NCBI GenBank assembly: GCA_963210315.1
Contig: OY723279.1
Span: 744,001-808,000 of the forward strand
Length of the DNA stretch: 64,000 bases
DNA from: Rhynchopus euleeides
Lineage: Eukaryota > Euglenozoa > Diplonemea > Diplonemida > Diplonemidae
Direction: 5' to 3'
The position numbers and the translations under genes were made by a program. Positions 1-9,984 of the stretch are shown here, piece by piece (the first letter of the stretch is position 1; every line of letters begins with the position of its first letter). A model generated the notes under the pieces. The model had not been told where the DNA came from. It did no database searches and was given only the letters and a program-made list of their open reading frames with translations.

Positions 1-86
1 GAATCCCATCAGGTCGGGGTCCAACCACTCCAGTCGCCTCTGAGGACGCAGCCAACTCGCACAGAATCTGTACGCCCACACGAACA

Positions 87-141
87 GATGTTCGCTACCG
101 TGGCCTCCGGCGGCTGGGGGGCTCCGCCCCCCAGACCCCCC
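87..141 (+). repeat. Interspersed GC hairpin repeat, copy 1
   Basis: A 55-bp unit reads GTGGCCTCCGGCGGC and then the hairpin GGGGGGCTCCGCCCCCC. Near-identical copies lie at 10798-10853 and 10956-11012 on this strand and at 41469-41526 on the other. No ORF is conserved across copies, so it looks like a dispersed structured repeat rather than coding sequence. Confidence 0.75.
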
Positions 142-439
142 ATGTAGCGTGTGCCCGTCCATCTATCTCACTTCCCCGGGTCCAGTGCAGCATAGGAGGT
201 CAGCACCACATCCATGAAGCGCTTCTTCGAAGCCTGACTGACATCGGACAGGAGGTCGGGCTTCCCCACCTGGGAGGTACACTTGCCGCGTTCGCGACAT
301 GCGTGACACGCAACACGCTACCTGAAACGTGAGTGTGCCTTGCTAACACGAGCATTTCAACGGTCTGCCGACGACCGTTCCCCAAACCAGTAAACCAGCA
401 GTTTTGGAAAATCGGAGAGATCACCCTACTGTGCTGAGT

Positions 440-645
440 ATGGTGCGCACCACTGCAAAAATCCCCGGGAGCTTTTGGGCTTTCAGACCTGAAGGGGCCA
501 GCAGGTGGGTGGCGTCGGGGAGTGGCAGCTTTGTAACTGTCCTCCAGCTGCTGGCATGTCCAGCCCTGCGAGAGTGCCAAGGTGTATTGAGTCCCTGCGG
601 AGCACAACCCCCGATGAGAATGAGTGCCAGATGATCCTCATTCAT
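440..645 (+). pseudogene. Inverted fragment of the ORF at 9328-9984
   Basis: This segment opens with ATG and encodes MVRTTAKIPGSFWAFRPEG, closely matching the start of the minus-strand ORF at 9984. The similarity runs about 200 bp and then stops. The two copies form an inverted pair about 9 kb apart around the hAT-like gene and its inserted retrotransposon. It may be a transposon-end duplication or a foldback fragment. No complete gene follows it here. Confidence 0.6.
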
Positions 646-894
646 TTTCAGCTGTAACGCGCATGAGGGGCACTCTCTGCCGCAAGCATCTCTGGGCATC
701 ACCCGAGAGCTGTCACATGATGACGCGGAGAGAAATCAGAGAAAAAGTCCCGCCTGACGGGCACGCGCCTGGAAACTGTGGGGGGGCGAGCAAAAAATCC
801 CTTGTAAAAATTCTTAGAAAAAACCTGGTTCCCCGACCCAAAAAACCTGGAAAAAGGGCTCGTTCCCCGCCCAGGCCTGGTACCGAAAATCGAC
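646..894. other. Non-coding stretch
   Basis: No supported gene. It contains a TTCTTAGAAAAAA-type motif that recurs several times around 10230-10350, suggesting both are pieces of one dispersed repeat. Confidence 0.5.
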
Positions 895-1990
895 TTTTTT
901 CGGGAGAACACGTCCTGGGCCGCGCACTTTCCGTGCGCGTGCGGGGGGGGGGGGGGGGGCAGAGAGCCCGCCGCAGGCGCCGGAAATTTTTGGGTCGACA
1001 AAAGAAGGTGTACCGAAAATCAACTTTTTCGACCAAGTCTTGCCAATTTTCGGCACTTTTGGAGCGCCATTCTCAGAAGAAATCCTCGGCAGGGGTGGGG
1101 GGGTGGGGGTCAACAGCCCGCCGCAGGCGCCGGAAATTTTCAGGCGTGGTTTCGTATGTTGTGTTGCCGTTGTGTTGGCCGGAAGTATTCAGGGACACTT
1201 CAGGGACGGAGAGCCAGCCCCCTGGCCCAACCAAAAACCGGATTTTTCGGCCAAAAATTCGAAATTTTCGCATGGTGTGCGAATGTGTTGAGAGTAACGG
1301 AAAATGCCCAAATTTTCATGTATCGAAAGAGTTGGTGAGCAATTCGTCCTTCTGTTCAATTCGACCCAAAACTGCCACCAGCCATTTTCTAAGGGCTTCT
1401 GGGTGGGTTCTGACCAGAAAAATGGCTGAAAAATGGACGGAAACCCCCAAAAACCACCCAGAAATGGCCAGAAATCGGTTTTTGGGCCCATTTTTCACCC
1501 AGAAACACGTTTTTGGGCCTCTGTGAAAATTTCGATTTTTTGACATTTTTCGCGATTTTCTACAACTACTCGCCCACACAAAAACCGTTTTTTAGCAGGG
1601 AAATGCAACAAATCAACGAATTAAGCCGTTTTAACCCCTTTCGTGCACTTTTTGGTCCCAGAAGGGAGTATATGGGGTGTTGGGGTCCCCCTACGACTTG
1701 TCCATTTTTCGACATTTTTGGGTCAGATTCCGGAATCCGATTCTCGATTCCGGAATCGGTGGAATCCGATTCTGGATTCTGGAATCGGATTCCACCGATT
1801 CCACGATTCCGGAATCGGTGATTTCGATTCCGGAATCGGATTCCACAATTTTGGAATCGGCGTTTTCGATTCCGGAATCCGATTCCACTCTTTTTCTGGA
1901 ATCGTGGAATCCGGATTCTGATTCGGAATCCGGATTCCACGATTCCCGGAATCGAAGATTTTTATTTGGAATCCGATTCAATGCAGCCCA
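895..1990 (+). repeat. Dispersed repeat R1, copy 1 (left-truncated)
   Basis: A ~1.1-kb segment almost identical to 29521-30632. It contains units carrying GCCCGCCGCAGGCGCC and ends in an array of GATTCCGGAATCGG-type palindromic words, closing with AATGCAGCCCATG. Long ORFs here (for example 624-1526) are low-complexity translations of repeat DNA and are not called as genes. The left end seen in copy 2 is missing. Confidence 0.85.
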
Positions 1991-2110
1991 TGCTGGGTGT
2001 GTCCGTGCCTATCCGGGACGTTCCCGCCACCTCTTGGGCGAACCAGCAGAACCTGGTACTGGCTGGTCTGACCAAGTCCTCGGCAGAGCGGTCCCGTCGT
2101 GCTGTGCTCG
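1962..2110 (-). pseudogene. 3-prime part of the hAT-like ORF, separated by a retrotransposon
   Basis: If 2111-6885 is removed, the minus-strand reading frame of the hAT-like ORF passes from base 6886 directly to base 2110. It stays open for about 48 codons and stops at TAA (1962-1964), just inside the end of repeat R1. The frame continuity is seen directly. That this tail is the native C terminus is inferred, because the residues match no motif I recognise. Confidence 0.5.
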
Positions 2111-2366
2111 GAGTTCCCCATCGGTTCCTGTGTGAGGGAGGCTAAGTGTACGCAGCAACACATTCCGGGCAAGCCTTGCCCTCTTGGCACTTAGCCTTCC
2201 TAAAAGTGTGGTGGAGAGGGGAGTGGGGAGTGGGCAGCACGATCTTCTGTTACCATTACTGTTCGTAGCGCAGGGGTACGCTGAGCGCGCGGCTGAAGTC
2301 ACCAAAGACGCAGGTCGCCGCAGGACGCAGCGGAAGAGCCGCGCGATCAGCGCCGAACGACACCCC
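2111..2366 (-). repeat. Element 1 split direct repeat B2
   Basis: 256 bp, repeated as B1 at 2601-2856. It forms the 3-prime end of the element, which ends in GGGGAACTC on the element strand. The inner edge meets a purine-rich (plus strand) 16-bp spacer at 2367-2382. Confidence 0.9.
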
Positions 2367-2382
2367 GGGTGGGAGGGAAGGG

Positions 2383-2600
2383 AAAAAGAGAAAGGCTTTG
2401 CGCAGTCCGTGGGAGAAAGTAAGTTGGAGCTTGTCGTTACCTGAGGTGTGGGGGGTTGTGTGTAAAACCCAAGAATTATACGGACTGCAAGCCAACATTC
2501 CTGTGACCGAATAGAGAAGGGGAGAGATGGCATGGAACCGAGGGGAGAGGGGGGCAGGAACCTTGGGAACTCCGACTAGTGAGCAGGCCCACTGTGGCCA
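2383..2600 (-). repeat. Element 1 split direct repeat A2
   Basis: 218 bp, matching A1 at 6668-6885. It abuts B1 exactly at 2600/2601. That A/B junction is what a circular intermediate would be expected to carry. Confidence 0.9.
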
Positions 2601-2856
2601 GAGTTCCCCATCGGTTCCTGTGTGAGGGAGGCTAAGTGTACGCAGCAACACATTCCGGGCAAGCCTTGCCCTCTTGGCACTTAGCCTTCCTACAAGTGTG
2701 GTGGAGAGGGGAGTGGGGAGTGGGCAGCACGATCTTCTGTTACCATTACTGTTCGTAGCGCAGGGGTACGCTGAGCGCGCGGCTGAAGTCACCAAAGACG
2801 CAGGTCGCCGCAGGACGCAGCGGAAGAGCCGCGCGATCAGCGCCGAACGACACCCC
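2601..2856 (-). repeat. Element 1 split direct repeat B1
   Basis: 256 bp, matching B2. It starts 15 bp beyond the RT/RNase H stop codon (2872), so it serves as the immediate 3-prime flank of the coding region. Confidence 0.9.
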
Positions 2857-2871
2857 TTCGCTACCCCTGCG

Positions 2872-4515
2872 CTACCTCCGGCTCGGCTTGTCTGCGGGGT
2901 TATCCCGTGATTTGATGTAGGCCCATTGCACCGCTGTGAAATATGATGACGTCAGCCCCAGGATCCGCATCACCTCTCTGTTCAGTGCCCGAGCCGGAGA
3001 ATACCCGCGCTGCAGCGCCCCGATCACCGCGGTGTTGTCAAGGTACCACTTCACGTTGGCACCCCAGGCGTTCTCCCCGACACACTCCTCCATGCCGTAG
3101 ACCACAGCACGTGCCTCAAGCACCGCGATCCGCGTCGACCGCTGCTCCTCCGGCAGTTCGTCAGCCTCTTCCCAGGTCCAGCGTCGCCCAAACGATCGAA
3201 GAGCGCCGCCTGCTGACACCACAACACCGCACCCCGTCACCGAAGCATCCGACCAGATCTCTACCCCCCGGCCTCGGCTCATCTCGGTGAACTCCTTGTA
3301 CATCCTCGGTTGGAGCGCAGCGTCGATCCAACGCACCGCCGCCTCAGTCGTTTGCGCGGAGAGCTGTACTTCTTCGTCCGGGTGTGCACCACGGTTCAAT
3401 GCGTTGCTGTTGCGGCGCAGGGCGATGATGGCGTCGATAAACCTGCCCAGAGGCTGCACCACCAGGGGCGAGGCCCACACCAGACGACCACCCAAGGATT
3501 CCAAGTCGCACCGCCTAACCCTCGGCTTCGTCTCGCCCTGAGCCATCAGGTCCGCCCGCGCCGCCCTCAGCTTCCTCGCCACCTTGGGCCCAACGCCCAC
3601 CTCTCGACGGCAGTGGAAGCCGAACCCGAGGAAGACGTACTCCGTGTCACCGTCGCTCGCCTCAGATATCGTCGCGCCGGCGCGTCTCGCTGCCACGTCA
3701 AACGCCGCCGTTGCCTCCCGAACACGCTCCCAGGTGCCCGCGTACCGCACGTTGTCGACATACACGTCAACGCACAGTTCCGGAGTGGATGTAGATGGGG
3801 AGGGAGAGAATACCGCCGTGGGGGGGGTTGAGAGATAGCAGTGGGAAAGTGCATACATGATCAGGTGCATCAACTCTGGGGACCACGACGCCCCCATTGG
3901 CAAACGGGTCAGGCAGTATGCCTCCCCCTTGTCATCACGGTATGTGAAGTATTTCTGAGACTCTTCGGGAATGGGGATCTGAAAAAAGGAAGCCGCTAGG
4001 TCTCTTTGGGAGGCGCACTCGCATTCCACCCTGGACAACACTGTTGGGGAGGTGGGGAAAACAACTTGGCAGCGGTATCCATAAGCTGCCGCGAGGGAGT
4101 TGTGGTCTTTGGTCCACATGATGGGCCTCAGTCGGCCCCCGTGTGGGCCATACCCCTGCTTTTCTTCGAAGACAACGAAAGGGGAAATAGCCAGAACAGG
4201 GTTTCTCTTGCCAAAATCAAAGTCCGGGGCTCTCCGCACCAGCCCTGCCTCTTCCAGCTGCACCGAAAAACGAGAAGAAAAGGCCTGGCTCTTGGGTTTC
4301 ACAGTTGCCGGGGTCCAGCTCTGCTCTGAGACCTCCCGCGCCATGGCCTGGGGGTTGGCTGTCATGTCCAGCAGTGTGCTGATCCTTTCACGCACTGGCC
4401 CCTTGGCCATCCGAAGTACCTCAGGAATAGAAATAATAGGGACTTTTTTGCAATGCAACGGGGCTTTTAGTTGCTCTTGGGTTGGAAGGGAACCCCTGGA
4501 CACCCGTTTTCCCAT
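2872..4515 (-). CDS. Reverse transcriptase / RNase H of element 1
   Basis: About 547 residues from the ATG at 4515, the first methionine I could place after the YR stop (4557). The open frame extends upstream to 5907 but there it overlaps the recombinase frame and is Pro/Gly-rich, so it is probably not translated. RT motifs in order: RLRPIMW, a QRDLAASFFQIPIP block, LPMGASWSPELMH, then DVYVDNVRYAG, with YVDN at residues 252-255 where most RTs have YxDD. RNase H follows with IWSDAS, VLEARAV, YLDNTAV and SRDNPADKPSR, supplying the usual D-E-D-D residues. It would copy the element RNA and remove the template. The DN instead of DD at the active site is shared with element 2. Confidence 0.9.
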   Translation of the reverse strand: MGKRVSRGSLPTQEQLKAPLHCKKVPIISIPEVLRMAKGPVRERISTLLDMTANPQAMAREVSEQSWTPATVKPKSQAFSSRFSVQLEEAGLVRRAPDFDFGKRNPVLAISPFVVFEEKQGYGPHGGRLRPIMWTKDHNSLAAAYGYRCQVVFPTSPTVLSRVECECASQRDLAASFFQIPIPEESQKYFTYRDDKGEAYCLTRLPMGASWSPELMHLIMYALSHCYLSTPPTAVFSPSPSTSTPELCVDVYVDNVRYAGTWERVREATAAFDVAARRAGATISEASDGDTEYVFLGFGFHCRREVGVGPKVARKLRAARADLMAQGETKPRVRRCDLESLGGRLVWASPLVVQPLGRFIDAIIALRRNSNALNRGAHPDEEVQLSAQTTEAAVRWIDAALQPRMYKEFTEMSRGRGVEIWSDASVTGCGVVVSAGGALRSFGRRWTWEEADELPEEQRSTRIAVLEARAVVYGMEECVGENAWGANVKWYLDNTAVIGALQRGYSPARALNREVMRILGLTSSYFTAVQWAYIKSRDNPADKPSRR

Positions 4516-4556
4516 GCCGGAGTGGCTACTATGCTCGGGGGGGGCACCAAGTTCCG

Positions 4557-5621
4557 TTAAAGACGGGCACAACACTCTGGGGAGAGGGCCAGGGCCACCT
4601 CCTCGTTCACGTTCGCGAGGTATCTCATGGTGGTGGGGGGAAGAATGGGGTTCGCGGTTTTGTGCCTGGCAATCCTGGGGATGTCCTGGGGGGGGAGGAT
4701 ACCGTTGGCTGCCAGTGTGGCTAGAAATTGCAGGGCCCCCCGTCGGGGTGAATGAAGCGTCCACTCTTGGCAGTTGGGGCATTGGCGGAGAAGGCGCAGA
4801 AATTGGGAGTGGGGGACACCGAACAGAAGGGATTCCAAGGGGCATGTCTGTCTTTTCTCCACCACGAACGCAATCAGACGCTCCAAACCCGCCCCCGCTG
4901 CAACTGCGAACCTGCGATCCACAAATGGGGTCGTCTTGATTGCCTTTGACCTGTAAAAATCCACCACGAGTCGTGTTCCACATGCTGTGGGTTTCACATC
5001 CTTTACCGTGAGATCTGCCGCATCGCGGTAGCGGCAGGCTGTCTTCCACAGAAACAACAACAGGTTCGCCTCCACCTCGTGCCCCCTTGTGAACAGAACA
5101 AACACCGCCTGGGTCACTTCGGCCTTTTTTGCGGGGACAGCTTGCTTCGGGGGGGAAAAGGGGGTCGCACGAGCCAGTGCGTTGGCATAGCCCTGAAGGG
5201 GGAGCGGGGACCAATTCCCCTGCTGCAGACCGACTGCGTTTATTGCCGATGCATAATTTTTGACTGTGCTTGTTGTCAAGTGGGTCATTCCCGCCAGAAA
5301 CAGAACTGCTGCATCTTCCGAGGGGGGTAGGGAGAGGTCTGCTGTCACACACCAACTTTCCAGTCTTTTCCATAGCCCACCCCTGGTGGAGATTGTGCGT
5401 TCCGCCAGGCTCTCTTTCATGACTTCTTCCAGCCGTTCCTTTGCTTCCCACAGAGTGTGGTCGTCCCTGGCCCGGGTCCTTGCCGGCGCAGCTTGCGTGT
5501 ACACCTCCGACAGAGTGTTCTGGACGATGTTCTGGGGGGCGGGAGGGGGGGTAGGGGGTTGGGGGGGCCTTTCCTGTCCCAGTTTTTGGCAGAGTGCCGT
5601 GATTTGGCCGAGTGCCTGCAT
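4557..5621 (-). CDS. Tyrosine recombinase of element 1
   Basis: 354 residues. The catalytic set of the tyrosine recombinase family is visible: Arg197 in WKTACRYRD, a candidate Lys225 in FYRSKAIK, His290 and Arg293 in LHSPRRGAL, His320 in IARHKT, and the nucleophile Tyr334 in TMRYL. The N-terminal ~60 residues are Pro-rich, followed by a helical DNA-binding-like region (residues 60-150). The enzyme would integrate a circular DNA copy by strand exchange, which explains the absence of a target-site duplication. It lies between the gag-like ORF (23-bp gap) and RT/RNase H (41-bp gap to the chosen ATG). Confidence 0.9.
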   Translation of the reverse strand: MQALGQITALCQKLGQERPPQPPTPPPAPQNIVQNTLSEVYTQAAPARTRARDDHTLWEAKERLEEVMKESLAERTISTRGGLWKRLESWCVTADLSLPPSEDAAVLFLAGMTHLTTSTVKNYASAINAVGLQQGNWSPLPLQGYANALARATPFSPPKQAVPAKKAEVTQAVFVLFTRGHEVEANLLLFLWKTACRYRDAADLTVKDVKPTACGTRLVVDFYRSKAIKTTPFVDRRFAVAAGAGLERLIAFVVEKRQTCPLESLLFGVPHSQFLRLLRQCPNCQEWTLHSPRRGALQFLATLAANGILPPQDIPRIARHKTANPILPPTTMRYLANVNEEVALALSPECCARL

Positions 5622-5644
5622 GATGTCCTGGCCGAGTGCCGGTG

Positions 5645-6628
5645 TTAATTCCAGTTGGTGTTGCCCCGGGGTTTCCCCCCCTTTCCCCCCTTTCCCTGAA
5701 ATGTGTGGTGGGGGTAGGGGGAATACCGATTCGGGGGGGGAAAAGACTGGGGAGGGCCACCGTTGCCCCCCTTTCCCCCCTTCGTCGTGCGTGCACGCCC
5801 CGCCAGCTTGGCGATGGCCCGGTCAGCAGCGGATGCTTCCGTGTCGGCCGTCCGCATCTCCGCCTCCACCTGCGCCCGGGGGATCCTGTGTTGTTTCCAC
5901 GCTTCATTCACCACCAGCTCGTGCAGCAGCTGGTTCCCCATCTGGGTCACTGTCGTGGACCAGAACCCCCGCTCAGCAGCCTCCTGCGCGAGGGCGACCC
6001 ACGTGCTCATGTGGGTCACCTTGTTCGATGTCCCGAACTGCAGCCTCAGGTCCCGGATCATCTCCCGCGCCGCTGCCACCCCTCCTGCCTTCAAAAAGTC
6101 CTGCCACTGGGAGACGCAAGCCGGCCTCATGTTGGGCAGGCTGAGGGCCGACTGCAGGTTCCCGATTGTCGGGAGCTTGGGGGGGTCCTGGGCAGGGGGG
6201 CTGCTCCCCTCCGGTTGCGCCTGTGCCGCCCCGGCCTCACCTCCCGCTTTCCCCCCAGTCCCCGCCTGCTTGGCGCCTTCGCGGACCGCCTTGGCGAGGT
6301 CTAGTACCGACTCTCTCATGAGGTCGAGTTGTGCCTTGGTCTGCTTCCTCGCGTATTCATGCACCGATCTGAGGTTGGCGTAGTCAAACCCCACCACGGG
6401 GATGGTGCATTCTTGCAACCCCGTGGGCTCGACTTCATCGAGTTCCTCTAACGGCAGGGTATAGAGGATGGTGTACGTGTTGTCGTCGTTTTTGCGCAGC
6501 ACCCCCGCGTGGCGAGAGTACTCTCCCCCAATTTCGTCGCCATCCTGTGGGGATGCTCTGACCTCGTACACAATCTCGGTCACTCCGCGCTGGTGGAGCC
6601 TGTCGAGCATCTGCGTAACCGCTTCCAT
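5645..6628 (-). CDS. Gag-like ORF1 of element 1
   Basis: 327 residues. The first ORF of the element, starting 39 bp inside A1. The N-terminal half is acidic and globular-looking. A central segment (about residues 115-145) is Gly/Ala/Pro-rich linker. The C terminus is basic and glycine-rich, with TKGGKGG and QGKGGKGGK tracts suited to RNA binding. No CCHC knuckle is present. Gag function is inferred from position and composition, not from a recognised domain. Confidence 0.65.
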   Translation of the reverse strand: MEAVTQMLDRLHQRGVTEIVYEVRASPQDGDEIGGEYSRHAGVLRKNDDNTYTILYTLPLEELDEVEPTGLQECTIPVVGFDYANLRSVHEYARKQTKAQLDLMRESVLDLAKAVREGAKQAGTGGKAGGEAGAAQAQPEGSSPPAQDPPKLPTIGNLQSALSLPNMRPACVSQWQDFLKAGGVAAAREMIRDLRLQFGTSNKVTHMSTWVALAQEAAERGFWSTTVTQMGNQLLHELVVNEAWKQHRIPRAQVEAEMRTADTEASAADRAIAKLAGRARTTKGGKGGNGGPPQSFPPPNRYSPYPHHTFQGKGGKGGKPRGNTNWN

Positions 6629-6667
6629 TTTAAGAGCGTTCTCCCACGGACTGCTTCTCTGAAGTGT

Positions 6668-6885
6668 AAAAAGAGAAAGGCTTTGCGCAGTCCGTGGGAG
6701 AAAGTAAGTTGGAGCTTGTCGTTACCTGAGGTGTGGGGGGTTGTGTGTAAAACCCAAGAATTATACGGACTGCAAGCCAACATTCCTGTGACCGAATAGA
6801 GAAGGGGAGAGATGGCATGGAACCGAGGGGAGAGGGGGGCAGGAACCTTGGGAACTCCGACTAGTGAGCAGGCCCACTGTGGCCA
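6668..6885 (-). repeat. Element 1 split direct repeat A1
   Basis: 218 bp, the 5-prime end of the element; it starts TGGCCACAGT on the element strand. It supplies the last codons of the interrupted hAT-like ORF when read through, which are an artefact of the insertion. As the leader upstream of the gag-like ATG it is the likely place for the element promoter, though no promoter motif can be assigned. Confidence 0.9.
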
Positions 6886-9301
6886 CAAACTCTTTCAGAA
6901 GGTTCCCCCTGAGATCTGTGCATTCCAACCGCAGCTTCACCCACTCCATGCCGATGCTGAGAATCTCTGCCTGGTCGTAACCCAAGCGAGAAGCGAGCGC
7001 CATGAGGCACTCGCACGTGCTGTCCTTCCCACTTGTCGCGAAGAAAGAGCTGAATGAGCGGCAGGGATACTCCTCCCACCTCTTGGCCAGGTCCTTGTAG
7101 ATGGTGTGGCAGAGCTTTGAGCGCCAGGAAGTCATCTCGGCAACTACCCCCGGAGGCAACGATGTGGTTCCCTGGTTCTCATAGAACTTGGCTTCGTGCT
7201 TGCCAGGCTGGCGCGCCAGCACCTTATGCACTGTCAGTGCATTCTGCAGGATGCTCTCCATCGACGAGAGCGACAGGTCTCGCTTCTGCAACGCCTCGCT
7301 CACCCCTTTATTGATGTCGAAGACGTCAGCCAAGATGCAAGTCGAGAGGGAATACTCGGGGGTGAGCTTGTGGAAGAAGAACGGCGGCGGCTGGATCTCC
7401 CCGAGCATAGCGACAGTGAAGTCAAAGTTCACCACAGCCGCGTTCAGGCGACGGAACGTTGCAGCTGCCCAACGCACGGAGTGCTCCTTCGGGAAGGAGA
7501 GACATTTCCCACCGGAAATGATCTGCAGAGACTTCTGCCTGGCGGTTGATCTGAAGAAGGCAAACCAGTGTCGGAGGAGGCGGCTATGTTCAACAACCTT
7601 TCGTGTCTTCTTGATGAGGCCGACGGACAGCTGGTGCATGTGGGCAGCATCATGCACATCGATGAGAGTGCATCCCCACGCGATCTCGAGCTTCCCCCTG
7701 AGACTCTTCATCGTTGATGCCCCGTCTGCCGCGAATCCCTTCAGCGAACGCCGCGCCCACTGCGACAGCTGGAGGCTGTCGAACAACTTGACCAGCTCGT
7801 CCTTCTGCGACTCTGCGTCAGCTTTCTTCAAGTCGACTGTGCCCACACACCAATCTTTCATAGCACAATCCGTCCTGCTGATCCCCGAAACGATGACGAT
7901 CATCAAGTCGATGCGGGCGAACGTGGTACCGTCCACCTTCAGGGTTGCCGCCCGACACGCACGCACCGCACCCACCACTCCCCTCAGGAGCACCTCCCAG
8001 AGTATCGTCTGGAACTCCTTCGCGACTTTTCGAGAGTAGTGGGTGTCCAGGACATGCAGCCCCTTCCGCTTGTCGTCCTGCAACCTCGCACCCACACTGC
8101 TCAGCCCCTCCGCCCGTTGCGTCGCCGTTGCCACGTTGTACACCAGGTTGACCAGACTTGTGTACTGCTCGCTGGTCACCTTCACCTTCGCGCACAGCGT
8201 CTGCTTGGGGATATCTGTAGCTGTCACATTGGTGTTTTCACTCCCAGGCGTGGACAACTGCACTGCTCTCTTGTGCGCCGCACCACCCATGTGGCGGCGG
8301 ATATTGCTTTGCTGGCGCCCAACTGTCGTGGCAGACATAGACGCTTCGCCGCGTGCATACCGGAGCAAGTGGGGTTGCTCCGAGAACTCCCCCTCCAGCT
8401 GCACCAAGAACGGTGCACACGTGGTGCACCTCCACCTCCCATCAGGGAGACGCACCACACCGGAGGCTGCAGCGTGGATCTTCCGCTGCTGCTTCTCCTG
8501 TATGGCGAGCTGTGCCTGCCGCTGCTGAATCCGAAGGAGACCGTTCACCATTGAGCCCTCTGGCACGTACTTCTTGTTTGCTGCCATCAAAAGAAGGAAG
8601 TGCGCCTTTGCTGTGTCGAAGACAAGCCGCAAGGGGTACTGGGCCATCAACGACGGAAGAAGCAAGCCGAAGGTGCGAGGCTGTGTGGTGTCGACGATAG
8701 AAAAGTGAACATTTAAACCGCGGGATGTGCGGAAAGTCTGCAGGGCCACTGACGCGGTGTTGGTGTCCAACTCTTCGTCCACGAGGAATCTCGTATCCAT
8801 CAATCGCGGACGCCTGAGCTTCACCGTGAGGGCCTCCGCTTCGGGGGAGTCAACGCCCTCCAGAAGCGCCGCAGCACTGGTACGCGTCGGCTCCGTAATG
8901 GGAATTGACCTTGCTAGGCAGTCAAGCACTCGGAGGCAGTAGTGTCCAGAACTGTATAGATCCCGTTGAACCCACCCTGGTACAAGCCCAATGTTGACGC
9001 CTCCGGTTGATTGGGCGAGCTTCATGGCGGTCAGCCATGGGGACAGTCGCCCGGCGCTGTCGAACGCGGCGACGTGGCACGCCCCTTCCCCGGTGTAGAA
9101 GGCGGCGTGGGGTGCAGGGGCGACAGGGGCGGCGGTGGTAGCTGCAGGAGAGGCGGCCAGGGGATCCGGAGGAGGAGGCGGCGGCGCATCATGCGAAGCA
9201 TCGACGTCGTGCCCGTCACCGTCCGATGCCTCACGTGCGTACAGCACGAGTGCTGGCTTCGCGTTCGCACGATTGAACGGCGCCACAGAGCAATCCGTCA
9301 C
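6886..9301 (-). pseudogene. hAT-like transposase ORF, interrupted by element 1
   Basis: About 805 codons of native sequence before the insertion. A zinc-finger-like region has a CTTC pair and a later HMGGAAH, the spacing expected of BED/TTF-type fingers in hAT proteins. An RNase H-like core follows: VDGTTFARIDLMIV (first Asp), a conserved WCVGTVDLKK segment, GFAADGASTMKSL (second Asp) and DVHDAAHMHQLSVGL. This layout resembles hAT transposases and the host proteins derived from them. Residues after base 6886 come from repeat A1 of element 1. Excising the element continues the frame to 1962. An ORF just upstream (9328-9984) may be an earlier exon. It is probably defective in this state. Confidence 0.7.
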
Positions 9302-9327
9302 ACGATCAGTCGTGATCGACTTCCACT

Positions 9328-9984
9328 TCAGAGTGGTGGCGGGGCCACGAGCGCACAGCGTCTCCCAGGCGATCGCTCACGAAGGGCGGAGAGGTCTCTT
9401 AATTCCTTGACGTTGACGGTTTCCGCAAGCTCCGTCAGGTGCTTCTGCTTCTCGCCGGATGCAGAAAACCGCTGCGTCGAGAGGAACAGGAGGTGCGGGG
9501 CCTTCTCGACGCAGAACTGCGCAGCCCGGACAGCACCACATGTGCACGGACCTTGCTTCTCCATAAATTGAGAAGCAACGCGCTGCACCTCGTCCTTCAC
9601 GACGCCCAACATCACAACCATGCTGTCTGTAATAGCTGTGCGGAACTCACCACAAGATGGGCAGCTGTAGACGGTGGCGCTTTTGGTGGTGCAGAGGTGC
9701 TTCAGGTGCGGGTGTTTGTGTCCGAGGGCGGAGAGACTGACGTCAGGGTTGGGTCGCTGCGGGTCCTGCGAGGTGATCATCTGGGGCTCGTTCTCATCGG
9801 GGGTTGTGCTCCGCAGGGACTGGAGGAGGTTGCTCAATACACCTTGGCACTCCCGCAGTACTGTACATGCCAGCAGCTGGAGGATAGTTACAAAGCTGCC
9901 ACTCCCCGACGCCACCCCCCTACTGGCCCCTTCAGGCCTGAAAGCCCAAAAGCTCCCGGAGATTTTTGCAGTGGTGCGCACCAT
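9328..9984 (-). CDS. Hypothetical ORF, possible first exon of the hAT-like gene
   Basis: 218 residues from the ATG at 9984, on the same strand and just upstream of the hAT-like ORF but in a different frame. It opens MVRTTAKISGSFWAF and contains two Cys pairs (SCPSCGEF and CTCGA) that could bind zinc. I recognise no family. An inverted copy of its first ~200 bp lies at 440-645. It may join the ORF at 9301 through an intron or a frameshift; no clear splice site was settled. Confidence 0.4.
   Translation of the reverse strand: MVRTTAKISGSFWAFRPEGASRGVASGSGSFVTILQLLACTVLRECQGVLSNLLQSLRSTTPDENEPQMITSQDPQRPNPDVSLSALGHKHPHLKHLCTTKSATVYSCPSCGEFRTAITDSMVVMLGVVKDEVQRVASQFMEKQGPCTCGAVRAAQFCVEKAPHLLFLSTQRFSASGEKQKHLTELAETVNVKELRDLSALRERSPGRRCALVAPPPL

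Larger units (their letters stand above)
2111..6885 (-). mobile_element. Complete YR retrotransposon with split direct repeats (element 1)
   Basis: A 4,775-bp element on the minus strand. In element orientation: A1 (6885-6668), gag-like ORF, tyrosine recombinase, RT/RNase H, B1 (2856-2601), A2 (2600-2383), a 16-bp C/T-rich spacer, and B2 (2366-2111). A1 and A2 are both 218 bp; B1 and B2 are both 256 bp with at least one mismatch. Split direct repeats are typical of Ngaro/PAT/VIPER-type YR elements. YR before RT is the VIPER-like order; DIRS1 and Ngaro place YR last. No target-site duplication is seen, as expected for YR integration. All three ORFs are open, so the copy may be recent. Confidence 0.9.

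Noticed and set aside
624..1526. 300-codon ORF across repeat R1
   Set aside because: Translation is Arg/Gly/Lys low complexity over short DNA repeats; the other copy (29517-30167) differs in length. Not a gene.
4516..5907. N-terminal half of the 1,011-codon open frame (RT frame over the recombinase)
   Set aside because: It overlaps the recombinase in another frame, is low-complexity Pro/Gly/Arg sequence, and has no domain. The RT start was placed at 4515.
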